A stretch of DNA of 64,000 nt from Streptomyces genisteinicus (GTDB lineage Bacteria > Actinomycetota > Actinomycetes > Streptomycetales > Streptomycetaceae), in NCBI RefSeq assembly GCF_014489615.1, contig NZ_CP060825.1, forward strand, positions 1,357,001 to 1,421,000. Direction: 5' to 3'. The notes under the pieces were generated by a model, which made no database searches, was not told the origin of the DNA, and saw only the letters and a program-made list of their open reading frames with translations. Made by a program: the position numbers and the translations under genes. Positions 50,715 through 59,727 of the stretch are shown here, piece by piece (position 1 is the stretch's first letter; every line of letters begins with the position of its first letter).

Positions 50715-52538
50715 TCAGTGTGCCGTGCGTCCAGACCCGGCGGCTTCGGCGCGCTCGCGCTCCTCGGCACCCGGCGTCCGCCGGCCGGGCGGCGTACCGG
50801 CCGGCGCGGACTCCGGACCGGGAGCACCGGCGCCGGAACGCCGGGACCCGGGCACCGCGCCGGCCCCTCCGCGGTTCTCCGCGCCGCCGGAGTGCCGCGC
50901 GCCGGGGACCGCGCCCGCGGCGCCGCCGGACACCGGCGGGCGGGACTCGCACGCGGCGGGCTCACCGGCCGCCGGGGACACGGCCTCGTCCTGCGCCGCG
51001 CCGGCCGCCTCCATGCGCCGCGGCAGCCGCAGCGCGGCCACCGCGCCGAGCAGCAGCAGCCCCGCGCTGACGACCAGCGTGACGTGCAGACCGTGGACGA
51101 AGGCGTGCCGGGCGGTCGCGTGCAGCAGTTCGCCCGCCGCGCCGCCGATCCGCTCCGCCTCCTGGTACGCCTCGCCGAGCGAGTGGGACGCGGCCTCGCT
51201 CGCGGAGCGCGGCACCCCGGCGAGACCGGCGACCGAGGGCCCGTACGCGGCGTTCATCACGCTGCCGAGCAGGGCGATGCCCATGCCGGCGCCCAGCTGG
51301 TACGAGGTCTCGCCGATGGCGGCGGCGCCGCCGGCCTGCTCCGCCGGGGCCTCGCTGAGCATCGACTCGTAGGCCGCGAACAGGGTGGTCTGGAGACCGA
51401 AGCCGAGCAGCACGAAACCGGCCGTGAGCAGCAGGGGCCTGTCGTGCTGGCCCATCATGACGAGCAGCAGCACCGCGGCCGCGGTCAGCACGAACCCGCA
51501 GCCGACCATCCGGCGGGGCCCGACGCGGCTCAGGGTGTACGAGCCGGTGGCCCCCGCGGCCATCGCGGCGAAGGTCAGCGGCAGCAGGCGCAGGCCCGTC
51601 TCCAGCGGGCTGAGCCCGAGGATCAGCTGGAGGTACTGGACGGCGATCAGCTCCAGGCCGACCAGGGCCAGCATGGCGAGCACGATGCAGCCGACCGACG
51701 TGGTGAAGGCGGCACGCGAGAACATCCCCATGTCGATGAGGGGGTGCCTGCGCCGCCGCTGTCGCCGCACGAACAGCAGGAGCAGCAGACCTCCGGCCAG
51801 CAGCGGCCCGGTCGCCCCCGGGTCGAGCAGTCCGTCGCCCGCGCCCAGCCGCTTCACCCCGAGGACCAGGCCGAGCACCCCGCCGGCGGCCATGAGCGCG
51901 CCGAGCACGTCCCACGGCCCCTCGCTGTCGCCGCGCGACTCGGGCAGCAGCCACTTCCCCGCGGGCAGGATGAGCGCCATCAGCGGGATGTTGATCAGGA
52001 AGACCGAGCCCCACCAGAAGTGCTCCACCAGGAAGCCGCCGAGCACCGGCCCGGTCGCGGCGCCCACGGCGGCCACCGCGGTCCAGACGCCGATCGCGGT
52101 GGCCCGCTCGCGCCGGTCGGGGAAGACGTCGCGCAGGATCGACAGGGTCGCGGGCATGATCATCGCGCCGCCCGTGCCGAGCAGGACCCGTGCGGCGATG
52201 AGCACCTCGGGGGTCGGCGCGAACGCCGCGAACGCCGACGCGACGCCGAAGACGGCGTAGCCGAGGAGGAGCAGCCGCCTGCGCCCGACCCGGTCGCCGA
52301 GCGTGCCGAACATGATCAGCAGCGAGGCGCACACGAGCGGGTAGGCGTCGACGATCCACAGCAGCTCGACACCGCCGGGACGCAGGTCCTCGGTGACGGC
52401 GGGGACGGCGACGTGCAGCACGGTCGCGTCGAGGGCGACCAGCAGCAGGCTGACGCACAGGACGAAGAGGACGACCCAGCGGTTGGCGCCGCCGCCGACG
52501 GAGCGCAGGCGTGCCCCGGCGTTGGCCGTCACCGACAT
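50715..52538 (-). CDS. DHA2-family MFS multidrug efflux pump (EmrB/QacA type)
   Basis: 607 residues from the ATG at 52538 with GGGAGG 8 nt upstream. Fourteen membrane segments are predicted. The DHA2 landmarks LLVALDATVLHVAVPAV (motif D1), GTLGDRVGRRRLLLLG (motif A) and WTAVAAVGAATGPVLGGFLVEHFWWGSVFLINIP (motif C) are present. A hydrophilic Ala/Pro/Gly/Arg-rich cytoplasmic tail of about 85 residues at the C-terminus is longer than usual. It probably exports hydrophobic or cationic drugs by proton antiport. No regulator is adjacent. The 435-bp gap upstream (52539-52973) shows no supportable gene. Confidence 0.92.
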   Translation of the reverse strand: MSVTANAGARLRSVGGGANRWVVLFVLCVSLLLVALDATVLHVAVPAVTEDLRPGGVELLWIVDAYPLVCASLLIMFGTLGDRVGRRRLLLLGYAVFGVASAFAAFAPTPEVLIAARVLLGTGGAMIMPATLSILRDVFPDRRERATAIGVWTAVAAVGAATGPVLGGFLVEHFWWGSVFLINIPLMALILPAGKWLLPESRGDSEGPWDVLGALMAAGGVLGLVLGVKRLGAGDGLLDPGATGPLLAGGLLLLLFVRRQRRRRHPLIDMGMFSRAAFTTSVGCIVLAMLALVGLELIAVQYLQLILGLSPLETGLRLLPLTFAAMAAGATGSYTLSRVGPRRMVGCGFVLTAAAVLLLVMMGQHDRPLLLTAGFVLLGFGLQTTLFAAYESMLSEAPAEQAGGAAAIGETSYQLGAGMGIALLGSVMNAAYGPSVAGLAGVPRSASEAASHSLGEAYQEAERIGGAAGELLHATARHAFVHGLHVTLVVSAGLLLLGAVAALRLPRRMEAAGAAQDEAVSPAAGEPAACESRPPVSGGAAGAVPGARHSGGAENRGGAGAVPGSRRSGAGAPGPESAPAGTPPGRRTPGAEERERAEAAGSGRTAH

Positions 52539-52938
52539 GTACGAACCTCCCGTAGAGTCCTCGCGCTCGGCGGACCGGCCCGCATCGGTGCTGCTCCGAG
52601 TCCCGCGGGGCCGCCCGGCATCGACGGGCGAGTGAGCCGTCAGCGTACGCGAGTTCCCGTCCGGTGCGCGTGGCCGATCTCTCACGACCTGCGGCGGCCC
52701 GGTGTGGCGTACGCCACTCGTCCGCGCCCCGTGTGTGGATCATGCGCGCCCCTGAACGCCACGGAAATTCCGCACGGAACGGCGGTGAACCATTCCCGGC
52801 CGGGGCGCGTAATCCTCCGACGGGAGACACAGGACAAATGAGGAGGCCCTTCCCGGTAATTTCCGCGCGGGCCCCGGAATTGAGTGGATCTGAGACAAAC
52901 TCCACATCACATAGGCATCACGAAAGGAGTGGATCGAC

Positions 52939-52966
52939 CTGACCGGACACTCACTCCCTGTAACGT
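52939..52966 (+). promoter_or_regulatory. Promoter of the PAP2 phosphatase gene
   Basis: CTGACC (52939-52944), a 16-nt spacer and TAACGT (52961-52966). The GTG start is 7 nt further on, so the transcript is probably leaderless. Confidence 0.5.
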
Positions 52967-52973
52967 CGATTGG

Positions 52974-53978
52974 GTGCGTACCGACATCTTTGCCCGGCTG
53001 GACCGGGAGCCGGAACCGCCGAAGATAGAGATCCCGCGGATGAGCCGCACACGTCTCGCCCTCTTCGGCGGGACGTCGGCGTTCTACGCGGCCATCGTCG
53101 TCGCCGTGCTGGCGTCGACGTGGCTCGTGGCCCTCGACTGGAAGCTGATGCTGTTCCGGCCCTACGAGCAGTGGCCCGAACAGCACGCCTTCCTCGACTA
53201 CTTCGTGGTGCTCGGCCAGCGCGGCCCGACGGCCGTGATGGTGGCGGCATGGCTGGGCTGGCGCTCCTGGCGCCAGCACACCCTCAGGCCCCTCCTGGCG
53301 CTCGGCGCGGCCCTGCTGCTGCTGAACCTCACGGTGGGCGCGGTCAAGATCGGACTCGGCCGGCTCGGCCCCCACTACGCGACACAGATCGGCTCGGCCG
53401 AGATGTTCGCGGGCGGCGATATATTCCCTTCCGGTCACACCGCGAACGCCGTGGTCACCTGGGGCATCCTGGCCTACCTCGCCACCACGCCGAGGGCGCG
53501 GCGCTATCTGTCGGCCCTGTCCGCCGTGGTCTCGCTCGGGGTGGGGCTCACCACCGTGTACCTGGGCACGCACTGGCTGAGCGACGTGCTCCTCGGCTGG
53601 GCGGCGGGGCTGCTGATCCTGCTGGCGCTGCCGTGGTGCGAGCCGCTGATCGGGCGCGCCGAGGCCTGGATCCTCGACCTGCGGGACCGGTGGCGTTCCC
53701 GCCGGGCGCTCACGCCGTCGCGGCCCGTGGCCGCCGGCGGCCCGCGGCCCGGGCTCGTGCCGCAGCGGGACCCGGCGCCGCAGCCCGAGGGCGGCGCACC
53801 GCACGAGCCGGTCGCCGTGGCCGGGACCGCCGCGGCGCGGCCGTCCGGATCGGCGGCGACCACGCGGACGGCGACGCACTCGTCCCCGCGGGCGCACGCG
53901 ATGCGGTCCGAGCGCTCGCCGGTCACCCCGACCGGCAGCAGGCGCCCGCCCCACTCCCGGCCGCCCGTCGGCGGCTGA
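52974..53978 (+). CDS. PAP2-family membrane phosphatase
   Basis: 334 residues from a GTG in leaderless position; an in-frame GTG at 52929 is an alternative. Six membrane segments are followed by a Pro/Ala/Arg-rich cytoplasmic tail of about 95 residues. Motif 2 is FPSGHT and motif 3 is TTVYLGTHWLSDVLLGW, containing the catalytic His pair. Motif 1 (KxxxxxxRP) reads KIGLGRLGP, with Gly in place of the usual Arg, a shift that may still place the upstream Arg correctly. The family dephosphorylates lipid phosphates such as phosphatidate or undecaprenyl diphosphate at the outer membrane face. Confidence 0.9.
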   Translation: MRTDIFARLDREPEPPKIEIPRMSRTRLALFGGTSAFYAAIVVAVLASTWLVALDWKLMLFRPYEQWPEQHAFLDYFVVLGQRGPTAVMVAAWLGWRSWRQHTLRPLLALGAALLLLNLTVGAVKIGLGRLGPHYATQIGSAEMFAGGDIFPSGHTANAVVTWGILAYLATTPRARRYLSALSAVVSLGVGLTTVYLGTHWLSDVLLGWAAGLLILLALPWCEPLIGRAEAWILDLRDRWRSRRALTPSRPVAAGGPRPGLVPQRDPAPQPEGGAPHEPVAVAGTAAARPSGSAATTRTATHSSPRAHAMRSERSPVTPTGSRRPPHSRPPVGG

Positions 53979-53985
53979 GCGGACC

Positions 53986-54042
53986 GCGGTACGGCGAAGG
54001 GCCCCGGCACACCTGGTGTGCCGGGGCCCTTCGCCGTACCGC
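53986..54042. terminator. Very strong bidirectional terminator
   Basis: A perfect 25-bp stem (53986-54010 with 54018-54042), extendable by two inner pairs, with a tiny loop. It lies between convergent PAP2 (+) and the I78 inhibitor gene (-). Confidence 0.9.
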
Positions 54043-54058
54043 GCGGGTGGTGGTCCGG

Positions 54059-54274
54059 TCAGCCCTTCCAGCAGCGCAGGACGGTCCCGTCCTGCACCTC
54101 GAAGTTGAGCCGGCCCTCCATGTACTCCATGGTGATGATCGATCCGGGCGGCAGCGACCGCACCGGCGACCAGCCGCGCTCGCGGGCGATCCGCTCGGCC
54201 GGGCCGGCGTCGAGGCCGACGTAGGCGTCGGGCGTGTCGTCGGACGGTGAACGGGGCGTCGGTTGGGTTCCCAT
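54059..54274 (-). CDS. I78-family peptidase inhibitor
   Basis: 71 residues without a signal peptide. The core DAYVGLDAGPAERIARERGWS, then VRSLPPGSIITMEYMEGRLNFEVQDGTVLRCWKG, matches the potato-inhibitor-like I78 fold; the Gly-Arg-Leu-Asn (GRLN) segment and the terminal Cys-containing strand are the family marks. Known relatives inhibit elastase-type serine proteases. It is cytoplasmic by sequence, so it may protect against intracellular proteolysis or have another binding role. Start ATG has GGAG upstream. The 264-bp gap behind it (54275-54538) shows nothing I recognise. Confidence 0.85.
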   Translation of the reverse strand: MGTQPTPRSPSDDTPDAYVGLDAGPAERIARERGWSPVRSLPPGSIITMEYMEGRLNFEVQDGTVLRCWKG

Positions 54275-54538
54275 GCCCTCCACCGTAGGCGGCCGCACAC
54301 GGTGACGGAAGCCGGACGGGTGAGCGCCGTCACCGGTCTCGCGTAGCGCACCGGTCACGCTTCTGTCACAGGATCCCGACGCCGGTTCTGCGGCCGTTCC
54401 ACTCGAACTCGTTCACCCGAACGGGCACTTCCGGAGTCGGCCCGCTCTTATTCCCCGGAATCCGCCGCACATGCGCAATCCATTTCCCGGAATTACCGCG
54501 AACGGCCCGGCACGGCGAATTGACACCGTGCAGGGAAT

Positions 54539-55552
54539 TCACGGCTCCCTCACAGGATCCCCATCATCGGCCGGGCGGGGCGCCTCGCCGCCGGAGGCCA
54601 GCGCACGGGAGAGCCGGTCGCGCATGGTCCTGATCCGGTCCGTCAGCTCCGGTGGCTCGACCACCTCGAAGTCGACGCCGAGCAGCATCACGTGGATCAC
54701 CAGCACGTCCAGGTCGGGCGCGCCCGTACGCAGCACGCAGCGGGTGTCGTCCACCGCTTCGAGGACCCCGTCCGACGGGCCGATGACCTCCGCCGCCCGC
54801 TCGGCGGAGGTGTGCAGCGAGAGCACCGCACGCGCCGCGTACGCCTGGAGGGAGACGCCCCGGGAGACGTAGGCGGCGAGGTCGTCCGCCGGCGGGGTGC
54901 GGGGGGCGAACCGCGGTCCGTGCGGGGGCTTCGGGGTGATCCGGTCGGTACGGAAGGTGCGCCAGCCGGCCCGGTCCACGTCCCAGGCGACGAGGTACCA
55001 GCGGTGCTCGGTGCAGACCAGCCGGTGCGGCTCGGCCGTGCGCCGGGTCGCCGTCCCGTTGTGGTCCAGGTACTCGAAGCGCAGCAGCTCGCCGTCGCGG
55101 CAGGCGTGGGCCAGCTCGGTCAGCAGCGCCGGGTCGACCACCGGACCCCGGCGGCCCCGCAGCATGGGGACGGTGAAGGCGTTGAGCGCGCTCACCCGGC
55201 GGCGCAGCCGGTTCGGCAGCACCTGCTCCAGCTTGGCGAGCGCCCGTACGGACGTCTCGCCGATGCCCTCGATGCCCTGACCGGCCGCGGTGCGCAGCCC
55301 GACCGCCACCGCGACGGCCTCGTCGTCGTCGAGCAGCAGCGGCGGCAGCTCCGCCCCCGCTCCGAGCCGGTAGCCGCCGCCCGTGCCGGGACTGGCGTCG
55401 ACCGGGTAACCGAGATCGCGCAGCCGGTCGACGTCCCGCCGCACCGTGCGCGGGGTGACACCGAGCCGGTCGGCGAGATCCGCGCCCGACCATTCGCGGT
55501 GGGCCTGCAACAGGGACAGCAGGCGCAGCAGACGTGCCGAGGTCTCCAACAT
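54539..55552 (-). CDS. WYL-domain transcriptional regulator (YafY type)
   Basis: 337 residues. The N-terminal HTH (ARLLRLLSLLQAHREWSGADLADRLGVTPRTVRRDVDRLRDLGYPVDAS, residues 6-54) is followed by the WYL domain (WYLVAWDVDRAGWRTFRTDRI) and a C-terminal WCX extension. The family senses nucleic acids or small ligands through the WYL fold and often regulates nearby genes. Start ATG at 55552 has no clear Shine-Dalgarno. A perfect inverted repeat lies 17-47 nt upstream, the expected autoregulatory position. It is followed in the same direction by the I78 inhibitor gene. Confidence 0.92.
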   Translation of the reverse strand: MLETSARLLRLLSLLQAHREWSGADLADRLGVTPRTVRRDVDRLRDLGYPVDASPGTGGGYRLGAGAELPPLLLDDDEAVAVAVGLRTAAGQGIEGIGETSVRALAKLEQVLPNRLRRRVSALNAFTVPMLRGRRGPVVDPALLTELAHACRDGELLRFEYLDHNGTATRRTAEPHRLVCTEHRWYLVAWDVDRAGWRTFRTDRITPKPPHGPRFAPRTPPADDLAAYVSRGVSLQAYAARAVLSLHTSAERAAEVIGPSDGVLEAVDDTRCVLRTGAPDLDVLVIHVMLLGVDFEVVEPPELTDRIRTMRDRLSRALASGGEAPRPADDGDPVREP

Positions 55553-55568
55553 GGCGCCGAGTCTGGCA

Positions 55569-55599
55569 GCCCTTGCGGACACCTCCGGTCCGCAAGGGC
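55569..55599. promoter_or_regulatory. 12-bp perfect inverted repeat upstream of the WYL regulator
   Basis: GCCCTTGCGGAC (55569-55580) and GTCCGCAAGGGC (55588-55599), with a 7-nt spacer. It is a strong operator candidate for the WYL protein itself and lies between that gene and the glycosyltransferase stop (55685). Confidence 0.7.
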
Positions 55600-55684
55600 G
55601 CGCGGGGGTGGGCCGGGGGCCGGTCCGGCGGCGCCGGGCGGGGCGCGGTGCGGCCGACTGGGGGCGTGCTCGTGCGCCCGGCCG

Positions 55685-56968
55685 CTACCGGCCCCGCCGC
55701 CCGCGGGCCACCGCGGCGACGCGGTGCCGCAGGGCGTACACGCCGTCGTACACGGCACCCGCGCCGCGGTGGATCGTCTCGCGCGCCCCGCTCGCGGTCC
55801 GGTCGGCTGCCCCCGCGTCGAGGAGTTCGGTGAACAGGGCCTCGTGCCGCTCGGCGATCCTCGCCGGGTCGAACCGCGCGGAGGCGGCGAGCGCCGCCTT
55901 CCCCGCCCGGCGGCGCAGGCCGTCGTCCTGGATCAGCTCCAGCAGCGCGCCGGCGACGGCACCGGTGTCGCCGACCGGCACCAGCAGCCCGTCGACGCCG
56001 TCCTCGATGATCTCTCCGGGGCCGTGGGGGCAGTCGGTGGAGACGACGGGCAGGCCGCACCGCATGGCCTCCACGATGGTCATGCCGAACGACTCCTGCG
56101 AGGAGGTCACGGCCGCGACCGACCCCTTGACCCACTCCGCCTCCAGCGGGCTGGCCGGGCCCATCAGCAGCACATGGCCGTGCAGCCCCCGCTCGTCGAC
56201 GAGCCGGCGCAGGGCCTCCTTCTCGTTCCCGGTCGCGTCGGCTCCGCCGTAGATGCGCAGCCGCCAGTCCGGCCGGACCTCGACGACCCGCGCGAACGCC
56301 TCGATGAGCACGTCGAACCGCTTGACCCGGGTCAGCCGGCCGGCGGCCACCACCCACTTCGCCGAGCCGTCGGCCGGCTCCACCGGCGGCTCGGGCACAC
56401 TGCCCGGCACCGCCAGGATGCGCACACCGGGCAGGCTGAACGACTCCCGGTAGGCGCGGGCGTCGGCCTCCGTGACCGTGGTGACCGCGTCCAGTGCCGC
56501 GTAGCGGTAGCCGATCTCGCGGCGCAGCCTCAGGCTGTGGCCGCCGACGGTCAGGTGCTCCTGCCCCACGCGGACCACCCCGCGCGCCGTCTGCCGGGCG
56601 ATGTGGACGTTGAGACCGGAGCGGGTGCCGACGACGACGTCGGAGCGCAGCGAGGCGAGGTGGTCCGCGATCCGCTCGTCGGTCAGGCGGCTGTACTGGC
56701 AGTGGCGCCCGTCGCCCCGCGGGAAGACCTTCGCGGGCCGTGCGGCGAGCGGGTCCGCGCCGTCGAAACCGGGACTGTTCTCGCGCAGGTCGACGAGGTG
56801 GCGGAGCGTCACCCCCCGGGGCGCTCCCATGCCCGGCCGGTCCCGGTGCCGGAACACCGAGACGATCTCCACCTCGTGGCGGCCCGCGAGCGCCTCGGCC
56901 AGATTGAACGTCGAACGGATGGTCCCGCCGAACCCGTAGGCGTTGTGCAGCAGAAACGACAGGCGCAT
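55685..56968 (-). CDS. GT4-family glycosyltransferase
   Basis: 427 residues from the ATG at 56968; another ATG 12 nt upstream (56980) gives four more residues. GT-B fold: the N-terminal SFLLHNAYGFGGTIRSTFNLAEALAGRHEVEIVSV with the Gly-Gly acceptor loop, and the C-terminal donor-binding domain with SSQESFGMTIVEAMRCGLPVVSTDCPHGPGEIIEDGVDGLLVPVGD, the EX7E-type block of retaining GT4 enzymes. The acceptor and sugar are unknown; no glycan cluster surrounds it. It lies upstream of the WYL gene on the same strand with a 132-bp gap. Confidence 0.9.
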   Translation of the reverse strand: MRLSFLLHNAYGFGGTIRSTFNLAEALAGRHEVEIVSVFRHRDRPGMGAPRGVTLRHLVDLRENSPGFDGADPLAARPAKVFPRGDGRHCQYSRLTDERIADHLASLRSDVVVGTRSGLNVHIARQTARGVVRVGQEHLTVGGHSLRLRREIGYRYAALDAVTTVTEADARAYRESFSLPGVRILAVPGSVPEPPVEPADGSAKWVVAAGRLTRVKRFDVLIEAFARVVEVRPDWRLRIYGGADATGNEKEALRRLVDERGLHGHVLLMGPASPLEAEWVKGSVAAVTSSQESFGMTIVEAMRCGLPVVSTDCPHGPGEIIEDGVDGLLVPVGDTGAVAGALLELIQDDGLRRRAGKAALAASARFDPARIAERHEALFTELLDAGAADRTASGARETIHRGAGAVYDGVYALRHRVAAVARGRRGR

Positions 56969-57174
56969 GAGTCGCCGCATCCCCTGGTCGGCCGATGCTC
57001 CCCGTGGTCGCGAGGGAGCCCCGCGAGGACTGTACTGCCCGGTCAGCGCCCGAACGGGATCTGCCGGCACGACACGGCGTCCGCGCGTCGCGGCGGGGAC
57101 ACGGCGGGGCCGCGGCCCCGTGCGGCGTCCGCGGACCGCGCCACCACGGCCCCCGCCGGGAAGGCGCGGCACGC

Positions 57175-57216
57175 GGGCACGGGCACGGACACGGGCACGG
57201 GCACGGGCACGGGCAG
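57175..57216. repeat. Seven tandem GGGCAC hexamers
   Basis: Six GGGCAC units with one GGACAC variant, ending GGGCAG, in the 400-bp region between the divergent glycosyltransferase and the next gene (56981-57381). No gene was seen in that region. Confidence 0.7.
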
Positions 57217-57381
57217 GCGAGCACGCAGGACGCGGAACGCGCACCCCGCCGGCCGCGGGCCCGTGACCTGGAGCGCCGCAACGGGTGGCGTGCCGCGCGT
57301 GACTCAGGCAGCCCGTCACCCGTTGACCCTTCATGAGCCCGGGACAGGCCCGGCGCACATCTCAAGTCCGAGGAGCCACCC

Positions 57382-58161
57382 GTGCCGCGCATGCTCGACG
57401 TCAGCGAGGACGTACGCGCCGAGATCGGCGACGAAGAAGCCGACCGGCTGCTCGCCGGCCACAACGCACCGGGCAGCTACGACTGCACCTCCTGCCGCAC
57501 CCCGGGCGACTCCGAGCAGGAGCGCACCAGCACGGTGCTGTTCGTCGGCGAGGAGACCGCGGTCCTCGCCTTCGCCCACGCCACCTGCATCCCCTCCCAG
57601 GTCGTCCAGGTCGCCGAGGACCAGCTCCAGGGCGCCGTCCGGTCCATCACCGGCGAGGAGCCCCCGGTCCCGGGGGCGGCACCCCAGCAGGCCGTGCTCG
57701 GGGTGACCAGCGGTCTCATCCTGATCAACGGCGAGCTGCACCCGGCGCTCGTCGTCGAGCCGACCGCCCCCATCGCCCGCCCGGGCACCACGGGGAACGG
57801 CGGCGACGACTTCCTGCCCCTCCTCATCGAGCAGGGCTTCCAGCCGGTGTCCGACGTGGAACTGGTCCCCCACCAACTCCCGGGCTGGTCGGTCCTCGTG
57901 GCGATGGGTCAGCTGCACGCCGTGCTCCAGCCGGGCACGAACGGCGGCAGCCCGGTCGCCTGGTGGCAGGCGCACCAGCCGCTCCAGGTCACGGACGGCT
58001 GGCGGACGGCGGCCAACCGGTCGCACACCGTCCTGGTGTTCGCCGCCCCCGTGGGGTCCATCGGGCAGCAGCCCCGCGAGGACCTGCTGCGCGACGCGCT
58101 GGAGAAGGCGGCGGCGAACGGCCGTCTGGTGGCCGCCGCCATGCCGCTCGCCGGCACCTGA
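57382..58161 (+). CDS. Conserved actinobacterial protein of unknown function
   Basis: 259 residues from a GTG with AGGAG 6 nt upstream. A CxxC appears in YDCTSCRTPGD near residue 34, suggesting a metal site, and another Cys is in ATCIPS. No signal peptide or membrane segment is visible; the sequence is acidic with an alpha/beta pattern and a Gly-rich loop (GTTGNGGDDF). I recall orthologs in most Streptomyces with no assigned function. It could be a small metal-binding regulatory or storage protein, but nothing in the neighbourhood decides this. Confidence 0.75.
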   Translation: MPRMLDVSEDVRAEIGDEEADRLLAGHNAPGSYDCTSCRTPGDSEQERTSTVLFVGEETAVLAFAHATCIPSQVVQVAEDQLQGAVRSITGEEPPVPGAAPQQAVLGVTSGLILINGELHPALVVEPTAPIARPGTTGNGGDDFLPLLIEQGFQPVSDVELVPHQLPGWSVLVAMGQLHAVLQPGTNGGSPVAWWQAHQPLQVTDGWRTAANRSHTVLVFAAPVGSIGQQPREDLLRDALEKAAANGRLVAAAMPLAGT

Positions 58162-58223
58162 CCGGCTGCCGGAGCCGGACGCACCAGCTCCGTACGCCCT
58201 GCCGTCCGCACGCCCTGCGGTCA

Positions 58224-58251
58224 CGTCCCCCGGTCCGCGGGCCGGGGGACG
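58224..58251 (+). terminator. Terminator after the conserved protein gene
   Basis: 10-bp stem CGTCCCCCGG (58224-58233) / CCGGGGGACG (58242-58251) with an 8-nt loop. The rest of the 387-bp gap (58162-58548) shows no supportable gene. Confidence 0.65.
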
Positions 58252-58548
58252 CGACACTTCCCCGCGCCCGGCGGCCGCATCCGGCGGTCGCCGGGCCGTG
58301 GTCTGTCCACGACCCGGCGCGAGAGCACCCCATCCGGCGCGCAGACCCACGCCCCACGCGCACCGGAGCGCGCGGTCACCCGCCGCAGGAGCGCGGCCAC
58401 CCGCGCCGGACCACCGCTCCCGGGGCAGCCGGTCGTCCGCGGAGCCCGGCCCCCGACGGCGGATCCTCCGCGCGTGCCGGGCCTCCCCCGGAAGAATGCA
58501 CGGCCGCGCAGACCGCATCCGCGAGGACTGCCTGATCGTTGCAGGTAC

Positions 58549-58902
58549 GTGCACACATACGACCCTTTCCGCCAGCCGTACCAGAGCCCGATCCCCTCGG
58601 CGCGCGCAGCGCGTGACGGTTCGTCGGGCGACTCGCCCACGCCGATCTACGACGCGCTGTACTCCGAGTTCCGCCGGGCGTTCCGGACGCTTCCCGGAGA
58701 CCGGAGCGGTGAGGAGGAGCTCGGCTTCCGGGGGTTCGGGTCGACCGGGCTCCACAGCAGCCGCGGCGGACTCGGCACGTACTCGGGGCACTTCAGCCCG
58801 GTCCACCCGGGCAACAACTGGCAGCCGTACCACCAGGTCGTGCGGCCGCCGAACGGGCACGAGCCCGCGGCCCTGCCGCCGGGCCCCCGCCGGGGCGCCT
58901 GA
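58549..58902 (+). CDS. DUF6643-type conserved Streptomyces protein
   Basis: 117 residues from the GTG at 58549. The first third is polar and Pro-rich (YDPFRQPYQSPIPSAR), then the conserved-looking core PIYDALYSEFRRAFRTLPGDRSGEEELGFRGFGS, then a Gly/Tyr/His-rich tail (SRGGLGTYSGHFSPVHPGNNWQPYH). No membrane segment or signal peptide. Similar proteins occur throughout Streptomyces without known function; the tail composition suggests a disordered, possibly phase-separating or protein-binding end. The start codon is less certain than the frame. Confidence 0.65.
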   Translation: MHTYDPFRQPYQSPIPSARAARDGSSGDSPTPIYDALYSEFRRAFRTLPGDRSGEEELGFRGFGSTGLHSSRGGLGTYSGHFSPVHPGNNWQPYHQVVRPPNGHEPAALPPGPRRGA

Positions 58903-58913
58903 GCCGGACACGA

Positions 58914-58946
58914 CGGTGCCCCTGCCCCGCTGCCCGGGGCACCGTC
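58914..58946 (+). terminator. Terminator after the DUF6643-type gene
   Basis: 10-bp stem ACGGTGCCCC (58914-58923) / GGGGCACCGT (58937-58946) with a 13-nt loop. Confidence 0.65.
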
Positions 58947-59021
58947 CGGTCCGATCTGATCCGGACGCCCCGGGGCCCGGACCCCGCCGAACGGCGAACC
59001 CGCGGGGGCCGGGGCCACGGG

Positions 59022-59711
59022 TCAGGCAGGACCGCCCGGCGTGACCAGCCCCGTCTCGTACGCGACCACGACGGCCTGAGCCCTGCTGTTCAGGCCCAGT
59101 TTGGCCATGGTGCGGTTGAGATGGGTCTTCACGGTGGCCTCGGAGATGAACAGCTCCCCCGCGATCTCCGCGTTGGACCTGCCGGTGCCCGTGAGCCGGA
59201 GCACCTCGGTCTCGCGGTCGGTGAGCTGCTCGATCTCCACCGGCCGTCCCCCGAGGGGTTCACCCCCCGGCACCGTGCGCGAGAACGCCTCGACCAACCG
59301 CCGCGTGACGGTCGGCGCGAAAATGGCGTCGCCCGCGGCGACGGCCGCGACCGCGGCCAGCAGACGCGTCGGGCCGGTGTCCTTGAGGACGAAGCCGTCG
59401 GCCCCCACCCGCAGCGCCTGATAGACGTACGCGTCGAGGTCGAACGTGGTCAGCATCAGAATCCTCGGCCGTGGCACGGCCGCGGTGGCACCGTGCTCCA
59501 GAATCCGCCGGGCGGCCTCGATACCGTCCATCCGGGGCATGCGGATGTCCATGAGGATCACCTCGGGACGCAGGAGCGCGGCCAGCCGGACGGCCTCCTC
59601 GCCGTCCGCTGCCTGACCGGCGACGGACATGCCGTCCGCCGCCTCCAGCAGGCCCACGATGCCGGCGCGTATGAGGTACTGGTCGTCGACCACGAGTACC
59701 CGGATCGTCAT
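59022..59711 (-). CDS. NarL/LuxR-type response regulator
   Basis: 229 residues. The receiver has VLVVDDQYLIRAG, the phospho-acceptor Asp in VILMDIRMPRMDG (about residue 54) and the Lys of VLKDTGP. The LuxR-type HTH is LTDRETEVLRLTGTGRSNAEIAGELFISEATVKTHLNRTMAKLG (about residues 157-200). It starts 16 nt after the sensor-kinase stop, so the pair is one operon. Targets are unknown; the divergently transcribed small secreted protein gene behind the kinase is a candidate. Confidence 0.95.
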   Translation of the reverse strand: MTIRVLVVDDQYLIRAGIVGLLEAADGMSVAGQAADGEEAVRLAALLRPEVILMDIRMPRMDGIEAARRILEHGATAAVPRPRILMLTTFDLDAYVYQALRVGADGFVLKDTGPTRLLAAVAAVAAGDAIFAPTVTRRLVEAFSRTVPGGEPLGGRPVEIEQLTDRETEVLRLTGTGRSNAEIAGELFISEATVKTHLNRTMAKLGLNSRAQAVVVAYETGLVTPGGPA

Positions 59712-59727
59712 GGCGGGGGCGCCCTCC

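Noticed and set aside
52838..52942. Small ORF upstream of the PAP2 gene
   Set aside because: Thirty-four codons without family resemblance, and the stretch is better explained as promoter DNA.
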